From Laceyella putida (lineage in GTDB: Bacteria > Bacillota > Bacilli > Thermoactinomycetales > Thermoactinomycetaceae): a stretch of 58,068 bases of DNA. Shown here in pieces: positions 42,807 through 51,387 of the stretch. Every line of letters starts with the position of its first letter. Position 1 is the stretch's first letter. The notes beneath the pieces were generated by a model, which saw nothing but the letters and a program-made list of their open reading frames with translations, did no database searches and was not told the origin of the DNA. Position numbers and translations under genes: made by a program. The stretch is taken from positions 1 to 58,068 of the forward strand of contig NZ_JBHTBW010000014.1 in NCBI RefSeq assembly GCF_042665195.1, given 5' to 3'.

Positions 42807-43994
42807 TCATGCGTTTTTCTTCACAAACTTTTCAATCCGTTCCAAGGCCTTTTCCAACTGCTCCATTGAAGTCGCGTAGGAAATCCGAATGTGGTCATTG
42901 GAGCCAAAGCCGGAACCGGGAACAACCGCAACCATGCCTTCTTCCAACAAAGCGGCGGACCACTCGTCAGGTGTTGTGTACTTGCCGGATTGGTTCAACG
43001 CTTCACGAATATTGATAAAGGCGTAAAACGCACCCGCCGGCGTTTGGCAATGGAAGCCGGGGATCTCGTTAACGCGCTTGACCACATAGTCGCGGCGCTC
43101 TTTGAACGCTTGTTTCATTTCGGCCACCGGTTCATGCGTGCCACCCAGCGCAGCAATGGCCGCATATTGGGCAATGGAAGTCGGGTTGGAGGTGCTGTGA
43201 TCCGACAAGCCCGACATCGCTTTGATCAGCTCGGCCGGCCCAGCGGCGTACCCAATCCGCCAACCGGTCATGGAGTAGGTTTTGGACACCCCGTTGATGA
43301 TCACCGTCCGCTCATACAGCTCTGGGCTTAAACTAGCCATGCTGACATGCTTTTCATCACCATAGATCAAATGCTCATAGATTTCATCCGACACCACGAG
43401 GATATCGTGTTTCACGCAGACTTCCCCAATCGCGCGCAATTCCTCTTCCGTATACAGCATGCCCGTTGGATTGGACGGACTGTTCAACAGTAATGCTTTG
43501 GTGCGATCGTTTATTGCCGCTTCCAATTGGGCCGGGGTAATTTTAAACTGGTTTTCTTCTTTCCCATCCACGATGACAGGCACTCCGTCAGCCAGCTTCA
43601 CTTGTTCAATATAGCTTACCCAGTACGGAGCGGGAATGATCACTTCATCCCCTTCGTCCAACAAGGCTTGGAACAAGTTGTAGAGCGCATGTTTCGCACC
43701 TACGGTTACAATGATTTGATTAGCCTCATAGGTCAGACCATTGTCACGTTCGAACTTCTCGATAATCGCTTGCTTCAGCTCAACAATGCCGCTGGAAGGT
43801 GTATATTTGGTATAACCTTTGTGCATCGCTTCTTCAGCCGCTTTAAGGATATGTACAGGCGTATTGAAGTCAGGTTCACCCGCCCCCAATCCAATCACAT
43901 CATGGCCGGCCTGTTTTAAAGCTTTGGCTTTTGCTGTGATGGCAAGGGTTGGGGATGGTGCTAATTGTTGAACGCGTTTGGATAATTTCAACAT
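42807..43994 (-). CDS. aspC: Pyridoxal-phosphate aspartate aminotransferase
   Basis: A 395-residue class I/II aminotransferase. The PLP lysine is in NGVSKTYSMTGWRIGYAAG (about Lys237); LNSPSNPTGMLYTEEEL and DEIYEHLIYG hold the Asn and Tyr that bind the cofactor; HIRISYA near the end holds the Arg that grips the substrate carboxylate. This is the Bacillus-type AspB/AspC transferring between aspartate or glutamate and a keto acid. GGGAGG lies before the ATG. Third in the hbd-ackA-aspC group, 60 bases after ackA. Confidence 0.9.
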   Translation of the reverse strand: MLKLSKRVQQLAPSPTLAITAKAKALKQAGHDVIGLGAGEPDFNTPVHILKAAEEAMHKGYTKYTPSSGIVELKQAIIEKFERDNGLTYEANQIIVTVGAKHALYNLFQALLDEGDEVIIPAPYWVSYIEQVKLADGVPVIVDGKEENQFKITPAQLEAAINDRTKALLLNSPSNPTGMLYTEEELRAIGEVCVKHDILVVSDEIYEHLIYGDEKHVSMASLSPELYERTVIINGVSKTYSMTGWRIGYAAGPAELIKAMSGLSDHSTSNPTSIAQYAAIAALGGTHEPVAEMKQAFKERRDYVVKRVNEIPGFHCQTPAGAFYAFINIREALNQSGKYTTPDEWSAALLEEGMVAVVPGSGFGSNDHIRISYATSMEQLEKALERIEKFVKKNA

Positions 43995-44054
43995 GTGGAC
44001 CTCCCTTGTCTGGACAAGATATCACCCTCACCATCTTATCATGGTTTCACACTC

Positions 44055-45248
44055 TTAGACCAGTTCTTTTGTCTCGCGTGCGATCATCAGTTCCTCGTTG
44101 GTTGGAATCACCAATACTTCCACCTTGGAGTCCGGTGTACTGATGCGGCGTTCCACTTTTTTGCGCACCGCGTTTTCTTCTCTATCGATGTCGATGCCGA
44201 AGAAACGTAGGCCCTCACATACTCTTTCGCGAATCAAGGATGCGTTTTCCCCCACTCCCGCGGTGAAGAGCAATACATCAATGCCATCCATCGCCGCCAC
44301 ATAAGAGCCGATCACTTTCTTGATTTTATAGATGTACATGTCGATCGCCAACTTGGCTTGCTGGTTCCCGTCAAACATCGCTTCCGTCACTTCGCGCATG
44401 TCCGAAGAAATGCCCGACACCCCCAAGAGTCCGCTATGCTTATTCATCATGGAGCTCACTTCGCCAATGGTCAGTTCTTCTTTGGCGATCACAAACGGCA
44501 CAATCGCAGGGTCGATATCACCACAGCGCGTACCCATCATCAATCCTTCAAGCGGGGTCATGCCCATGCTGGTATCCACTGATTTCCCACCTTGAATCGC
44601 CGTGATGCTCGCCCCGTTCCCGATGTGACAGGAGACGATCTTTAGCTCTTCCAGCGGTTGGCCTAGGAACTCCGCCGCACGCTGGGAGACATATTTATGC
44701 GAAGTGCCATGGAAACCATAGCGACGCACTTTATATTTTTGATACAGCACCCGTGGCAAAGCATACATATAGGCATAGTCGGGCATCGTTTGATGGAAAG
44801 CCGTGTCAAACACCGCCACGTGAGTGGCATGTGGCAATTGCGCTTGTGCCGCATCGATTCCCAATAAGTTGGGAGGATTATGGAGCGGTGCCAGATCAAT
44901 GGTCTTCCGGATCGCTTGGCGCACTTCACTATCGATCACAACAGAGCTGGCGAAATACTCCCCGCCATGCACGACGCGATGGCCGACAGCCGCCACTTCG
45001 TCTGCGCTTTGAATCACGCCATCCTCTTGATCCATCAGCAGATCCAACACTTTTTTCATCCCCACGCGGTGATCGAGGATTTCGCTGATGAGCACCTTCT
45101 CCTCTCGGCCCGTCACCTCATGTTTGATCATGGCGCTTTCCGTGCCGATTTTCTCAACAAGCCCTGTCGCCAAAACTGACTCGTCAGTCATATCAAACAG
45201 TTGGTATTTAATCGAAGAACTTCCGCAGTTGATTACTAAGATCTTCAT
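44055..45248 (-). CDS. ackA: Acetate kinase
   Basis: A 397-residue ASKHA-fold kinase converting acetyl phosphate and ADP to acetate and ATP. Signatures: ILVINCGSSSIKYQLF at the start, VFDTAFHQTMP and RRYGFHGTSHKYV for catalysis, IGNGASITAIQGGKSVDTSM and MGTRCGDIDP for nucleotide binding, GVGENASLIRE near the end. The start ATG overlaps the stop of the upstream dehydrogenase (ATGA), so translation is coupled. A butyrate or propionate kinase role is possible given that neighbour. Confidence 0.93.
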   Translation of the reverse strand: MKILVINCGSSSIKYQLFDMTDESVLATGLVEKIGTESAMIKHEVTGREEKVLISEILDHRVGMKKVLDLLMDQEDGVIQSADEVAAVGHRVVHGGEYFASSVVIDSEVRQAIRKTIDLAPLHNPPNLLGIDAAQAQLPHATHVAVFDTAFHQTMPDYAYMYALPRVLYQKYKVRRYGFHGTSHKYVSQRAAEFLGQPLEELKIVSCHIGNGASITAIQGGKSVDTSMGMTPLEGLMMGTRCGDIDPAIVPFVIAKEELTIGEVSSMMNKHSGLLGVSGISSDMREVTEAMFDGNQQAKLAIDMYIYKIKKVIGSYVAAMDGIDVLLFTAGVGENASLIRERVCEGLRFFGIDIDREENAVRKKVERRISTPDSKVEVLVIPTNEELMIARETKELV

Positions 45249-46135
45249 GCCTGCTCCTCCTTCTTGATCCGCTCGCCATCTTCGCTGTAGTGGAAGAAGC
45301 CTTCACCCGTTTTGACACCCAAATGACCGGCGCGTACCATTTTCTTCAGCAATGGGGCCGGGCGGTATTTGATATCGCCAAACTCGCGATAGAGACGTTC
45401 CAACGCCGCCAAAATGGAGTCCAATCCAAAACGGTCCGCCATTTCCAATGGACCCGATTGAAATTGATAACCTATTTTCATCGCCCGGTCGATATCTTCC
45501 GCGCTGGCTACCCCTTCCATCAAGGTGTACAACGCTTCATTGATCAGGAGGCAGATGAGGCGAGTCGTCACGAAACCTGGAGATTCGTAGACCTCAACCC
45601 CTTTCATCTCCATTTGCTCCAGTAAATCCACTACCGTTTGCACCGTCTCTTGCGATGTTTTCAATCCGCGCACCACTTCAACCAGCGGAATCTTGGGCAC
45701 CGGATGCACAAAGTGAAGACCGATCACCTTGTCCGGACGGTCCGTTGCCGCCGCGATCTCTGTCAAACTGAGGGTCGACGTATTGCTGGCCAGAATCACA
45801 TCTGGACGACACAATTCATCGCACAGTGCGAATAGCTCTATTTTGGTATTGAGGTCTTCCACGACCGATTCAATCACAAAATCAGCGTTTTTAAGGGCCG
45901 CCGTATCAGCCGTTGCATGGATGCGCGACAACGTCATCTTTTTTTCTGCCGGCGTAATTCCCCATTTCGCCAGTTTTTTATCTAAACTCATTTCAATATG
46001 ATGATAAGCATCTTTTGCCAGTTCATCATTTTTCTCAATAATCGTCGTTTCAATCCCCTTGGATGCCAAGAGCTCGGCGATGCCTTGCCCCATGGTTCCA
46101 CCGCCGATCACAACAATGTGTTGAATGTTTGCCAC
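45245..46135 (-). CDS. 3-hydroxyacyl-CoA (3-hydroxybutyryl-CoA) dehydrogenase
   Basis: A 296-residue NAD-dependent enzyme. The Rossmann loop VIGGGTMGQGIAELLAS (8-24), the catalytic His in GLHFVHPVPKIPLVEVVRG, and DLLEQMEMKGVEVYESPGFV with VTTRLICLLINEALYTLMEG are the HAD hallmarks; GYQFQSGPLEMADRFGLD marks the C-terminal dimer domain. It converts 3-hydroxybutyryl-CoA and NAD+ to acetoacetyl-CoA. GTG start with AAAGGAG 10 bases upstream. First gene of an operon with ackA and aspC. Confidence 0.9.
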   Translation of the reverse strand: MANIQHIVVIGGGTMGQGIAELLASKGIETTIIEKNDELAKDAYHHIEMSLDKKLAKWGITPAEKKMTLSRIHATADTAALKNADFVIESVVEDLNTKIELFALCDELCRPDVILASNTSTLSLTEIAAATDRPDKVIGLHFVHPVPKIPLVEVVRGLKTSQETVQTVVDLLEQMEMKGVEVYESPGFVTTRLICLLINEALYTLMEGVASAEDIDRAMKIGYQFQSGPLEMADRFGLDSILAALERLYREFGDIKYRPAPLLKKMVRAGHLGVKTGEGFFHYSEDGERIKKEEQA

Positions 46136-46371
46136 GATGTTCGTACTCCTTTCGCTCGATTAACCTTGTCTATTTTAGCAGGTTCTGACTTCTATTTCGT
46201 TAACATTTTCCGAAAATCGTCTTTGGAGAGCACTTTTTCCTGTAAAATGACAGAATAATCTACGAAATATCCCCTCATTCCATACCTCTCCATAGGTTGC
46301 TCCATCCCCTTATAAAATATATAGCCTGGACACATGCTGGTGAATAAAAGGGTTCCCTTAACTAACGCAAA

Positions 46372-46396
46372 AAAGCCTTGATAAGTTTTTATCAAG
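46372..46396 (-). terminator. Stand-alone hairpin with T-run
   Basis: CTTGATAA/TTATCAAG with a 4-nt loop; GCTTTTTTGCG follows on the minus strand. It lies in the 46136-46627 gap, where no supported gene exists. It may back up the ftsH-like terminator. Confidence 0.55.
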
Positions 46397-46611
46397 ACAA
46401 CCCATCGCAAAGATATGTACCTGCCATGAATCCTTTTGAAATCGAGCCGCTTGGTGTGTAGATACAACAATGGATATGATTATAGCAGAAACGGATGAAG
46501 GAAGCAAAGATGAATCAGTTTGAGCAAGCCGTGGACAAGAATAAAACGTACTTTGCCGGAGATTTCCATTCTCTATGTCGTATTTTCCATGCTGTCCAAT
46601 CTCAGAAACAG

Positions 46612-46644
46612 AAAAAACGTCCGCTGTTCAGGCGGACGTTTTTT
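46612..46644 (-). terminator. Terminator of the ftsH-like gene
   Basis: AAAAAACGTCCGC/GCGGACGTTTTTT with a 7-nt loop that contains the stop codon. Confidence 0.85.
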
Positions 46645-48121
46645 CGCGCAACAGCTGTCTGAACTCTTCACCGGTTAAGACTTCTTCTTTCATCAGGATC
46701 GCGGTGCACTCGTCAAACAACGCTCGATAACGCATTAACTGTTGCTCTGTTTTGCTGTACAAGTCATTTAAAATCCCCGTCGTTGTCTCATGCAACCGTT
46801 CTTTGGAAATCAAATCCGGATCGATGATCCCCAACTCAGACAAGCCGCTTTGCACCAGCCCACGGGCATAGCGATTCGCTTGTTCATAATCGTTTTGGGC
46901 CCCTGTACTCTTCGAATGCAAAATCAATTGTTCCGCTGCCGCACCCGCCAGGCAAACTTGAATCCGCCCTTCCAACTCTTCTCTTGTATAAAGATAACGA
47001 TCTTGCCCCGGATGTTGCCGCACATAGCCCAACGCTTGGCCCCGCGGAGCTAAAGCCACACAGGAGACCGACCCCGGTTGCACCGACTCCGCCATGATCG
47101 CATGTCCCAGCTCATGGACCGCCACCCGCATTTTCTCTTCGTGGGATGCTTCCCGGTCGGTCTTTTCGCCCATCATCACTTTATCGATCGCCGCTTGGAA
47201 ATGGGCTGGTTCCAGTTGTTTCTTCCCTTCCCTGAGCGCATATATCGCCGCTTCGTTGGTCAAGCTCTCCAATTGTGCGCCTGAGAAGCCAAAAGTGTCC
47301 TGCGCCACTTGCTCTAAGGATACTTCCGGGGATAACGGTTTGTTGCGGGCATGCAACGACAAGATTTGCAAACGGGCTTGTTTATCCGGCAAATCGACAA
47401 GTATATGGCGGTCAAAGCGGCCGGGACGGAGCAAGGCCGGATCCAACATCTCTTTGCGGTTTGTCGCCGCCATGACCAAGATTCGCACCTCTTCGTCCAC
47501 ACGAATTCCATCCATCTCCGTCAGCAGTTGGTTCAACGTTTGGTCATATTCCCGTTGTTGGCCGCCTTCTCGTTTGCCGCCGATCACATCAATCTCATCA
47601 ATAAAGATAATGGCACTTTTCTTTTCATTCTTTTTGGCCGCTTTGCGGGCATCTTGAAACAAGCCCCGAACCCGTTGCGCTCCGACCCCGACATACATCT
47701 CCACAAACTCACTGCCTGACGCGCTGACAAAAACGGAATCCGTGTAATGAGCCGCCGCTTTGGCCATCAAGGTTTTCCCCGTGCCCGGAGGACCAGCCAA
47801 CAGAATCCCTTTGATCGGGCGTATCCCATACTCCAACATTCGATCTTGGTGCAAAAGAAAGTCTAATGCTTCTTTCAATTCGTTTTTGGCATGTTCTTGC
47901 CCACCGATCTCTTCAAAGCGTGTCGTGGGAATCGCGGAAGCGTCTCCCTTGTTGGCCCCTTGTTTTTGTCCAAGCTTACCCGCTGACATGCGCCCTCCTT
48001 GCATGGACATCACTAACCAAGCGATGGCAAGTACTACCAAAAGCGGAAGTGGATTCATTCCGAGGAACATGAGAAAAATAACGGTGGCTAGGCCAACACC
48101 TGCCATCAGATAAAAGAACAT
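46628..48121 (-). CDS. Short FtsH-like AAA+ zinc metalloprotease
   Basis: A 497-residue membrane protease. Two adjacent N-terminal helices (about 2-21 and 25-41) form a hairpin with no extracytoplasmic domain, unlike canonical FtsH. Then the AAA+ part: Walker A GPPGTGKT (110-117), pore loop FVEMYVG, Walker B IIFIDEID (171-178), arginine-finger region LLRPGRFDRHI. The M41 peptidase has HELGH (336-340) and a later Asp (about NDYEQANRYA) as third ligand. Start at ATG 48121 after GAGGTGG; a TTG at 48142 is less likely. It forms an operon with the DUF2140-like gene upstream. A second FtsH is expected elsewhere, so this is a paralogue. Confidence 0.85.
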   Translation of the reverse strand: MFFYLMAGVGLATVIFLMFLGMNPLPLLVVLAIAWLVMSMQGGRMSAGKLGQKQGANKGDASAIPTTRFEEIGGQEHAKNELKEALDFLLHQDRMLEYGIRPIKGILLAGPPGTGKTLMAKAAAHYTDSVFVSASGSEFVEMYVGVGAQRVRGLFQDARKAAKKNEKKSAIIFIDEIDVIGGKREGGQQREYDQTLNQLLTEMDGIRVDEEVRILVMAATNRKEMLDPALLRPGRFDRHILVDLPDKQARLQILSLHARNKPLSPEVSLEQVAQDTFGFSGAQLESLTNEAAIYALREGKKQLEPAHFQAAIDKVMMGEKTDREASHEEKMRVAVHELGHAIMAESVQPGSVSCVALAPRGQALGYVRQHPGQDRYLYTREELEGRIQVCLAGAAAEQLILHSKSTGAQNDYEQANRYARGLVQSGLSELGIIDPDLISKERLHETTTGILNDLYSKTEQQLMRYRALFDECTAILMKEEVLTGEEFRQLLREKTSA

Positions 48122-48138
48122 CCTGATCCACCTCGCTT

Positions 48139-48672
48139 TCAATATCTTTGTTCTGCTTCATTCGATGAATCTATTTCCAGCGGAACCACTTGTCGCCATG
48201 TTTGACCTTTATGTCCCAACTGCATATAGACAAAGCGCTCATCCATTTTTACATCATAGGTGAGCTTATGCTTCTCCGCCACCCGTTTCAGGGCTTCGGG
48301 AATCAGGGTGTATCGTTTGGTGGCCAAGGCTTCGCGGAGCGCGAATTGCAACTCATCCCACGCCTGATCCACTGCGGGTAAACGCCCGTTGTCCAACGTC
48401 ACGGTCAATTTGCGATATCCCGCCACCTGTTCCAGTTCCGCCAGCAGACGGGGGTATTGATTCATGAAGTCATAAGCCGGCTCTATTTTTAAATTCAACC
48501 TTACCTCGGTTGGCATCACTTTCATCTCTGTTACATGTAGTCCTGCTTGTTGACCAATGATCGTATGAATGGGTTTGGTCACCAACCACCATTGGCTCGC
48601 AAAAAACCCCCCCATGAGGATTACCAGCGTGACCAACAAGCTGCTCACCAACACTTTGGTTTGTTGTCTCAT
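48139..48672 (-). CDS. Membrane-anchored YpmS-like protein (DUF2140-like)
   Basis: A 177-residue protein with one N-terminal membrane segment (VLVSSLLVTLVILMGGFFAS) and an extracytoplasmic domain that has TEVRLNLKIEPAYDFMNQYP and FVYMQLGHKGQTWRQVVPLE, a layout like YpmS/DUF2140. Function unknown. It begins at the ATG after AGGGAGG; the longer frame to 48705 has no site. The ftsH-like gene follows 17 bases later, so its product may be a substrate or adaptor of that protease, though this is only inference. Confidence 0.6.
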   Translation of the reverse strand: MRQQTKVLVSSLLVTLVILMGGFFASQWWLVTKPIHTIIGQQAGLHVTEMKVMPTEVRLNLKIEPAYDFMNQYPRLLAELEQVAGYRKLTVTLDNGRLPAVDQAWDELQFALREALATKRYTLIPEALKRVAEKHKLTYDVKMDERFVYMQLGHKGQTWRQVVPLEIDSSNEAEQRY

Positions 48673-48775
48673 CGGCCCGCCTCCCTTCAGCAACAGTTGT
48701 CGCATGATGAATTACATACAAAAGTATATCACAATCTGATATATCAAACCGAGTGACAAAGCTTGGAAATAAAAA

Positions 48776-48799
48776 AACAGTGCTTTTCCACGCACTGTT
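48776..48799 (-). terminator. Terminator of the lipoprotein gene
   Basis: AACAGTGC/GCACTGTT with an 8-nt loop, followed on the minus strand by TTTTTATTTCC. The stem overlaps the stop. Confidence 0.8.
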
Positions 48800-49446
48800 C
48801 AAATGAACTCATAGGTTAACTGTTGGACTTGTTCGCGGTCCGGGGCCTGAATCAAAAGCGTGACTCGCACCAAACGATGCGGTCTCACAACGGCCAACTT
48901 GTAAGCCACTTTCATTTTGTCCGGCAAAGCAATCGCTGCATCGTGAAATAAGGTTTGTTTTATTTTATCCAACAGTTTCCCTTCATCAATATCTACCTCA
49001 ATCACATCGGCCTTTTGTCCATTGACCTGAATCGATGGACCCTTGCGATAACTTTTGGCCATTTCCAAGACAAAGGCAAGGTGATCCCTCGGTGAAACCA
49101 AGCCCGCTTGCCATGTGGTCATCACTTCTGTTTTGCTGCGATGGTAAGCGTAAATGCGCTCTTCCTTCCTTTGCATCACCAGCTCGCGTGAAGGCAATTC
49201 CTTCAAGCTCCAGTCTTCCCCAGCTTGCTTGCCCAGAAAACGGCGCTTGCCCCGCATGGGATCCACCATCATCTGAAAGGGGTATTCCTTCTTATGCAAT
49301 TGTTGATTAATCACTTGCCGCGCCTTTTTGACCAGCTCCGCTTGTTCTGAAGCCGCCTTTTCTTTGGCTGTGGGATGGGCGGCAAAGGGATTCGCTTGAC
49401 AGGCCACCAACAGAAAACAAGCGAGACAACTCATTATTCTCTTCAT
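48799..49446 (-). CDS. Lipoprotein of unknown function
   Basis: A 215-residue lipoprotein: MKRIMSCLACFLLVACQ gives signal and lipobox LVAC. The mature part is charged and includes KAASEQAELVKKARQVINQQ and VLEMAKSYRKGPSIQVNGQK. Family not recognised, though the size and Gln-rich start are like spore-associated lipoproteins. The ATG at 49446 follows AAAGGAG; the upstream frame to 49491 lacks a site. Just downstream of this gene on the same strand lies the DUF2140-like gene, from which it is separated by a terminator. Confidence 0.65.
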   Translation of the reverse strand: MKRIMSCLACFLLVACQANPFAAHPTAKEKAASEQAELVKKARQVINQQLHKKEYPFQMMVDPMRGKRRFLGKQAGEDWSLKELPSRELVMQRKEERIYAYHRSKTEVMTTWQAGLVSPRDHLAFVLEMAKSYRKGPSIQVNGQKADVIEVDIDEGKLLDKIKQTLFHDAAIALPDKMKVAYKLAVVRPHRLVRVTLLIQAPDREQVQQLTYEFI

Positions 49447-49555
49447 CACCTTCACTCCTTTACCATCATACGTACGAGCGAAAAGTCGCATTTAGAATAG
49501 GAGTTGTCTCAAACCGGCCTCCATTTCGAAGAGAAACCTGTTGGCAGCATCAGAA

Positions 49556-49595
49556 AAGCGCTTCTCCAGCCTAGTATGGTACTGAAGAAGCGCTT
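49556..49595 (+). other. Hairpin without T-run
   Basis: AAGCGCTTCTCCAG/CTGAAGAAGCGCTT with a 12-nt loop. It lies between the lipoprotein promoter and the small gene. No coding frame uses it convincingly. Confidence 0.4.
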
Positions 49596-49717
49596 ATGCA
49601 CAAAGCTTCCCTTAATGATTGGTAACAAAGCCAACATCTTGGTTGATGGGGCAAAATGTGTTAGTCATATTGCCAACCGCTTCGGTGATACTAACAACAA
49701 CGAGGGAGGTGATTCTT

Positions 49718-49915
49718 TTGCCGCATCCTTCCCTGCATCCCAATTGGATCCCCGAGCTTTTACAAACACACCTGTCCCAAGAAGAACTGGAGAAAATATC
49801 GTCTTTTCTCCACACAGAAACATGGATATCCCCTTCAGCGCGCCAACGCCTTTGGATTGAACCCGTTCCTGATATTCCTCTTCGTTTTCATCTGGATATT
49901 GATATTCAAGAATAA
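49718..49915 (+). CDS. Small hypothetical protein (65 aa)
   Basis: A TTG start with a strong GGGAGGTGAT site and 65 codons: PHPSLHPNWIPELLQTHLSQ, EELEKISSFLHTETWISPSA, RQRLWIEPVPDIPLRFHLDI then DIQE. The composition looks like a real small soluble protein rather than noise. A T8 terminator at 49972 closes it, which supports a transcript. No family recognised. The region upstream (49447-49717) has no gene other than this one's leader. Confidence 0.5.
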   Translation: MPHPSLHPNWIPELLQTHLSQEELEKISSFLHTETWISPSARQRLWIEPVPDIPLRFHLDIDIQE

Positions 49916-49971
49916 CCTGTTGTTAGTATGACAAAGAAATTCCTGCCTATACCTTCTGCCTTATTCATCTG

Positions 49972-50000
49972 CACTGCCAACTTGTGGCAGTGTTTTTTTT
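49972..50000 (+). terminator. Terminator of the small gene
   Basis: CACTGCCA/TGGCAGTG with a 5-nt loop and a run of eight T. Confidence 0.85.
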
Positions 50001-50026
50001 GGCTCTGCCGCTTCAGCGAAAAGCGT

Positions 50027-51328
50027 TCACTGCAGCAACGCTTGAAAAGCGCGGTTCGCTTCATGCCGGATCTTTTCCTCATCCAAAGTCAACAGTTCGC
50101 GGTTCACCATCAAAGGAACCCCGTTCACATACATGTCCACCACATCCTCACGCGAGGCGGAATAAACGATATGCGACACCACATCATGCAATGGTTGCAT
50201 ATGGGCCCCGGTCAAATCAAGCGTGATAAAGTCCGCTTTTTTCCCTACTGCCAAGGTTCCGATTTCTTGATCGAGGAATAAGGATTCCGCCCCGTAGCTT
50301 GTTCCCATCTTCAGTGCGGTCAGTGCGGGTACGGCTTCAGGGTCTTGATTGATGCCCTTATGAATCAATGCGGCAAGTTGAATTTCCTCCAAGAGGTCCA
50401 AGTTATTGTTGCTGGCGGCGCCATCGGTGGCCAAGCCTGGACGAATGCCTTTTTTGAGCATTTTGGGAATAGGTGCGATTCCGCTTCCCAGCTTTAAGTT
50501 GCTGCCCGGATTATGCGCCACTTTCACATCATATTGTGCCAAAATCTCAATTTCTTCATCCGTCAAATGTACAGCATGCGCCACCAATGCAGGCAATTCA
50601 AAAAAACCGAGCCGACGCAAGTGTTCAACTGGACGCACACCGTAATCCTGCACATTTTGCGCCACTTCCTTGGCTGTTTCGGACATATGGGTATGGAGCG
50701 GCAACTTCAGTTCTGCCGCTTTTTCCACAAATCGTTGAATGTAATTCGGCGGGCAGGTATATGGCGCATGGGGAGCAAGCATCGTCGTAATCCGTCCTTC
50801 TGCTTGTCCGTTCCACTCGGTCGCAAAGCGAACCGCTTCATCAAACTTCTGATTCTGGACTTCCTCACTGCACAGACCAATCACGCCACGGGTTAACCGA
50901 GCTCGCAGTCCCGACTCCGCCACCACTTGCCCCACCATATCCATGTGATCGTACATGTCCAAAAAGCAGGTCGTCCCGGACCGAATCATCTCCACCGCCG
51001 CGAGCGCCGTGCCCGCATGAACTTGGACATTGGTGAATTTCGCTTCCATTGGCCACATATGCTCTTCCAGCCATGTTTTCAGCGGCAAATCATCCGCATA
51101 CCCGCGCAGCAACGTCATGGCGGCATGGCCATGGGTATTGACCAAACCGGGCATGATCGCCTTGCCCCGACAATCGATCACTTCATCGTATTGCGCTTGT
51201 TCTTGCTCGGATGGAATCGTTCCCACATATGTAATCTTCTCGTTCTCCACGCCTAAAGCGCCTTGTTTGATCACTTCAGCGCCATCCTGCATGGAGATGA
51301 TCGCCGCATTGGTAAATAATCGTTTCAA
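50027..51328 (-). CDS. mtaD: 5-methylthioadenosine/S-adenosylhomocysteine deaminase (MtaD-type amidohydrolase)
   Basis: A 433-residue amidohydrolase that deaminates MTA or SAH (adenosine-type). Metal ligands: NTHGHAAMTLLRG (first His pair), HTHMSETAKEV (His), VAHAVHLTDEEI (His) and the acidic site in GLATDGAASNNNLDL. LAPHAPYTCPP is a MtaD mark. GGGAAATC lies before the ATG. It runs toward the small-gene terminator; single unit. Substrate could also be another deaminated purine. Confidence 0.85.
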   Translation of the reverse strand: MKRLFTNAAIISMQDGAEVIKQGALGVENEKITYVGTIPSEQEQAQYDEVIDCRGKAIMPGLVNTHGHAAMTLLRGYADDLPLKTWLEEHMWPMEAKFTNVQVHAGTALAAVEMIRSGTTCFLDMYDHMDMVGQVVAESGLRARLTRGVIGLCSEEVQNQKFDEAVRFATEWNGQAEGRITTMLAPHAPYTCPPNYIQRFVEKAAELKLPLHTHMSETAKEVAQNVQDYGVRPVEHLRRLGFFELPALVAHAVHLTDEEIEILAQYDVKVAHNPGSNLKLGSGIAPIPKMLKKGIRPGLATDGAASNNNLDLLEEIQLAALIHKGINQDPEAVPALTALKMGTSYGAESLFLDQEIGTLAVGKKADFITLDLTGAHMQPLHDVVSHIVYSASREDVVDMYVNGVPLMVNRELLTLDEEKIRHEANRAFQALLQ

Positions 51329-51387
51329 AAAGATTTCCCCCTTACTTTCCCCTCTTTTATTTTACTGTACACGAAGAGAAAAGAATT

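Noticed and set aside
46192..46470. Minus-strand 92-codon frame
   Set aside because: A terminator hairpin lies inside it, there is no ribosome site, and the composition is not protein-like.
46510..46670. Plus-strand short frame with GGAAGC in front (MNQFEQAVDKNK...)
   Set aside because: It runs straight through the ftsH-like terminator and into that gene; no homologue recognised.
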